In this document: positions 5,200 to 5,499 of the stretch, piece by piece
How positions within the stretch are numbered: position 1 is the stretch's first letter
Layout: each line of letters begins with the position of its first letter
NCBI GenBank assembly: GCA_009776565.1
Contig: WRNQ01000022.1
Location: forward strand, 6,977 to 12,475
Direction: 5' to 3'
Origin: Synergistaceae bacterium
GTDB lineage: Bacteria; Synergistota; Synergistia; Synergistales; Aminobacteriaceae
Length of the DNA: 5,499 nucleotides
Notes under the pieces: model-generated
Database searches by the model: none
What the model was told of the DNA's origin: nothing
Seen by the model: only the letters and a program-made list of their open reading frames with translations
Program-made: the position numbers and the translations under genes

Positions 5200-5499
5200 C
5201 TTTGAAGCCAGACGCATAATAGAAGCGCTACGTACAGGCGTTCCGTCAAGAGCGGTGAGCCAATATTTTTCCTCCGCGCGCCAGGATATATTATCCCTTA
5301 TTTCAAAAAAGCTCGACGATGCTTGCGAAAACAGTATCTCAAGCGGGATGGTCATAACCGGGAAATACGGCGAAGGAAAGACGCATTTGTTGAATACCGT
5401 TTTGAATATGGCTCAAAGAGCGAACATGGCGGTAAGCATTGTTTCCCTCGGGAAGGAAACGCCGCTCGACAAGCTTCATCTTGTTTATCCAAAGCTTTT
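5192..5499 (+). CDS. BrxD/DUF2791-like P-loop ATPase, N-terminal part (cut by right edge)
   Basis: Only the first 102 residues are present. The opening FEARRIIEALRTGVPSRAVSQY is the pattern I associate with the N-terminus of BREX-associated DUF2791 (BrxD-like) ATP-binding proteins. Those typically begin with an ARR-IEALR-GVP segment, then a helical region and a P-loop. Walker A is GKYGEGKT (57-64), followed by HLLNTVLNMAQ and then VSIVSLGKETPLDK, where the family commonly has a KETPL-like stretch. Walker B and the rest are outside the window. ATG at 5192 has GGAGG 6 nt upstream and overlaps the preceding stop region by 8 nt, so the two ATPases are translationally coupled. Family identity rests on recall of the pattern, not on a search; the ATPase call itself is safe. 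Confidence 0.85.
   Translation, partial: MIDFEARRIIEALRTGVPSRAVSQYFSSARQDILSLISKKLDDACENSISSGMVITGKYGEGKTHLLNTVLNMAQRANMAVSIVSLGKETPLDKLHLVYPKL

Noticed and set aside
4098..5355. Minus-strand open frames across the ATPase genes
   Set aside because: They lie opposite clear P-loop coding sequence and lack ribosome binding sites or domain features.
1..5499. CRISPR array, transposase, insertion sequence ends or integrase
   Set aside because: No regularly spaced repeats, no transposase- or recombinase-like protein, and no long terminal inverted repeats were seen on either strand.

Overview
The window looks like a piece of a Firmicutes (probably Clostridia) chromosome. The signs are a hisS-aspS operon, strong AGGAGG-type ribosome binding sites, AT-rich intergenic DNA with extended -10 promoters, and a tRNA gene that encodes its own CCA end. 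The species cannot be named from the sequence.

Left part (1-1911, minus strand): a housekeeping operon, hisS followed 17 nt later by aspS. aspS runs off the left edge after its anticodon-binding OB fold. The short gap to the right of hisS holds a hisS promoter. It overlaps a divergent promoter for a tRNA-Arg(CCU) gene (1912-1987), which is closed by an intrinsic terminator (1996-2030).

Right part (2031-5499, plus strand): accessory DNA in one apparent transcription unit. An AT-rich leader with two promoter candidates and a palindrome over the second -10 box precedes three overlapping small genes: a Cro/C1-type helix-turn-helix protein, a PIN-domain protein and a 66-aa helical protein. Together they look like a toxin-antitoxin-type module with its own regulator. 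Only 34 nt later, with no visible terminator, come three more genes: a 268-aa protein of unknown function, a 415-aa P-loop ATPase, and the first 102 residues of another P-loop ATPase. The last has an N-terminus like the BREX-associated BrxD/DUF2791-type ATP-binding proteins. It overlaps the previous gene by 8 nt and is cut by the right edge.

Interpretation: a tRNA gene marks the border between core genome and a probable defence or stress island. Its visible part is a regulated PIN module leading into a paired-ATPase operon. Helicase, methyltransferase, nuclease or TerB-type partners, if present, would lie beyond position 5499. The functional link between the two halves is inference from gene order alone.
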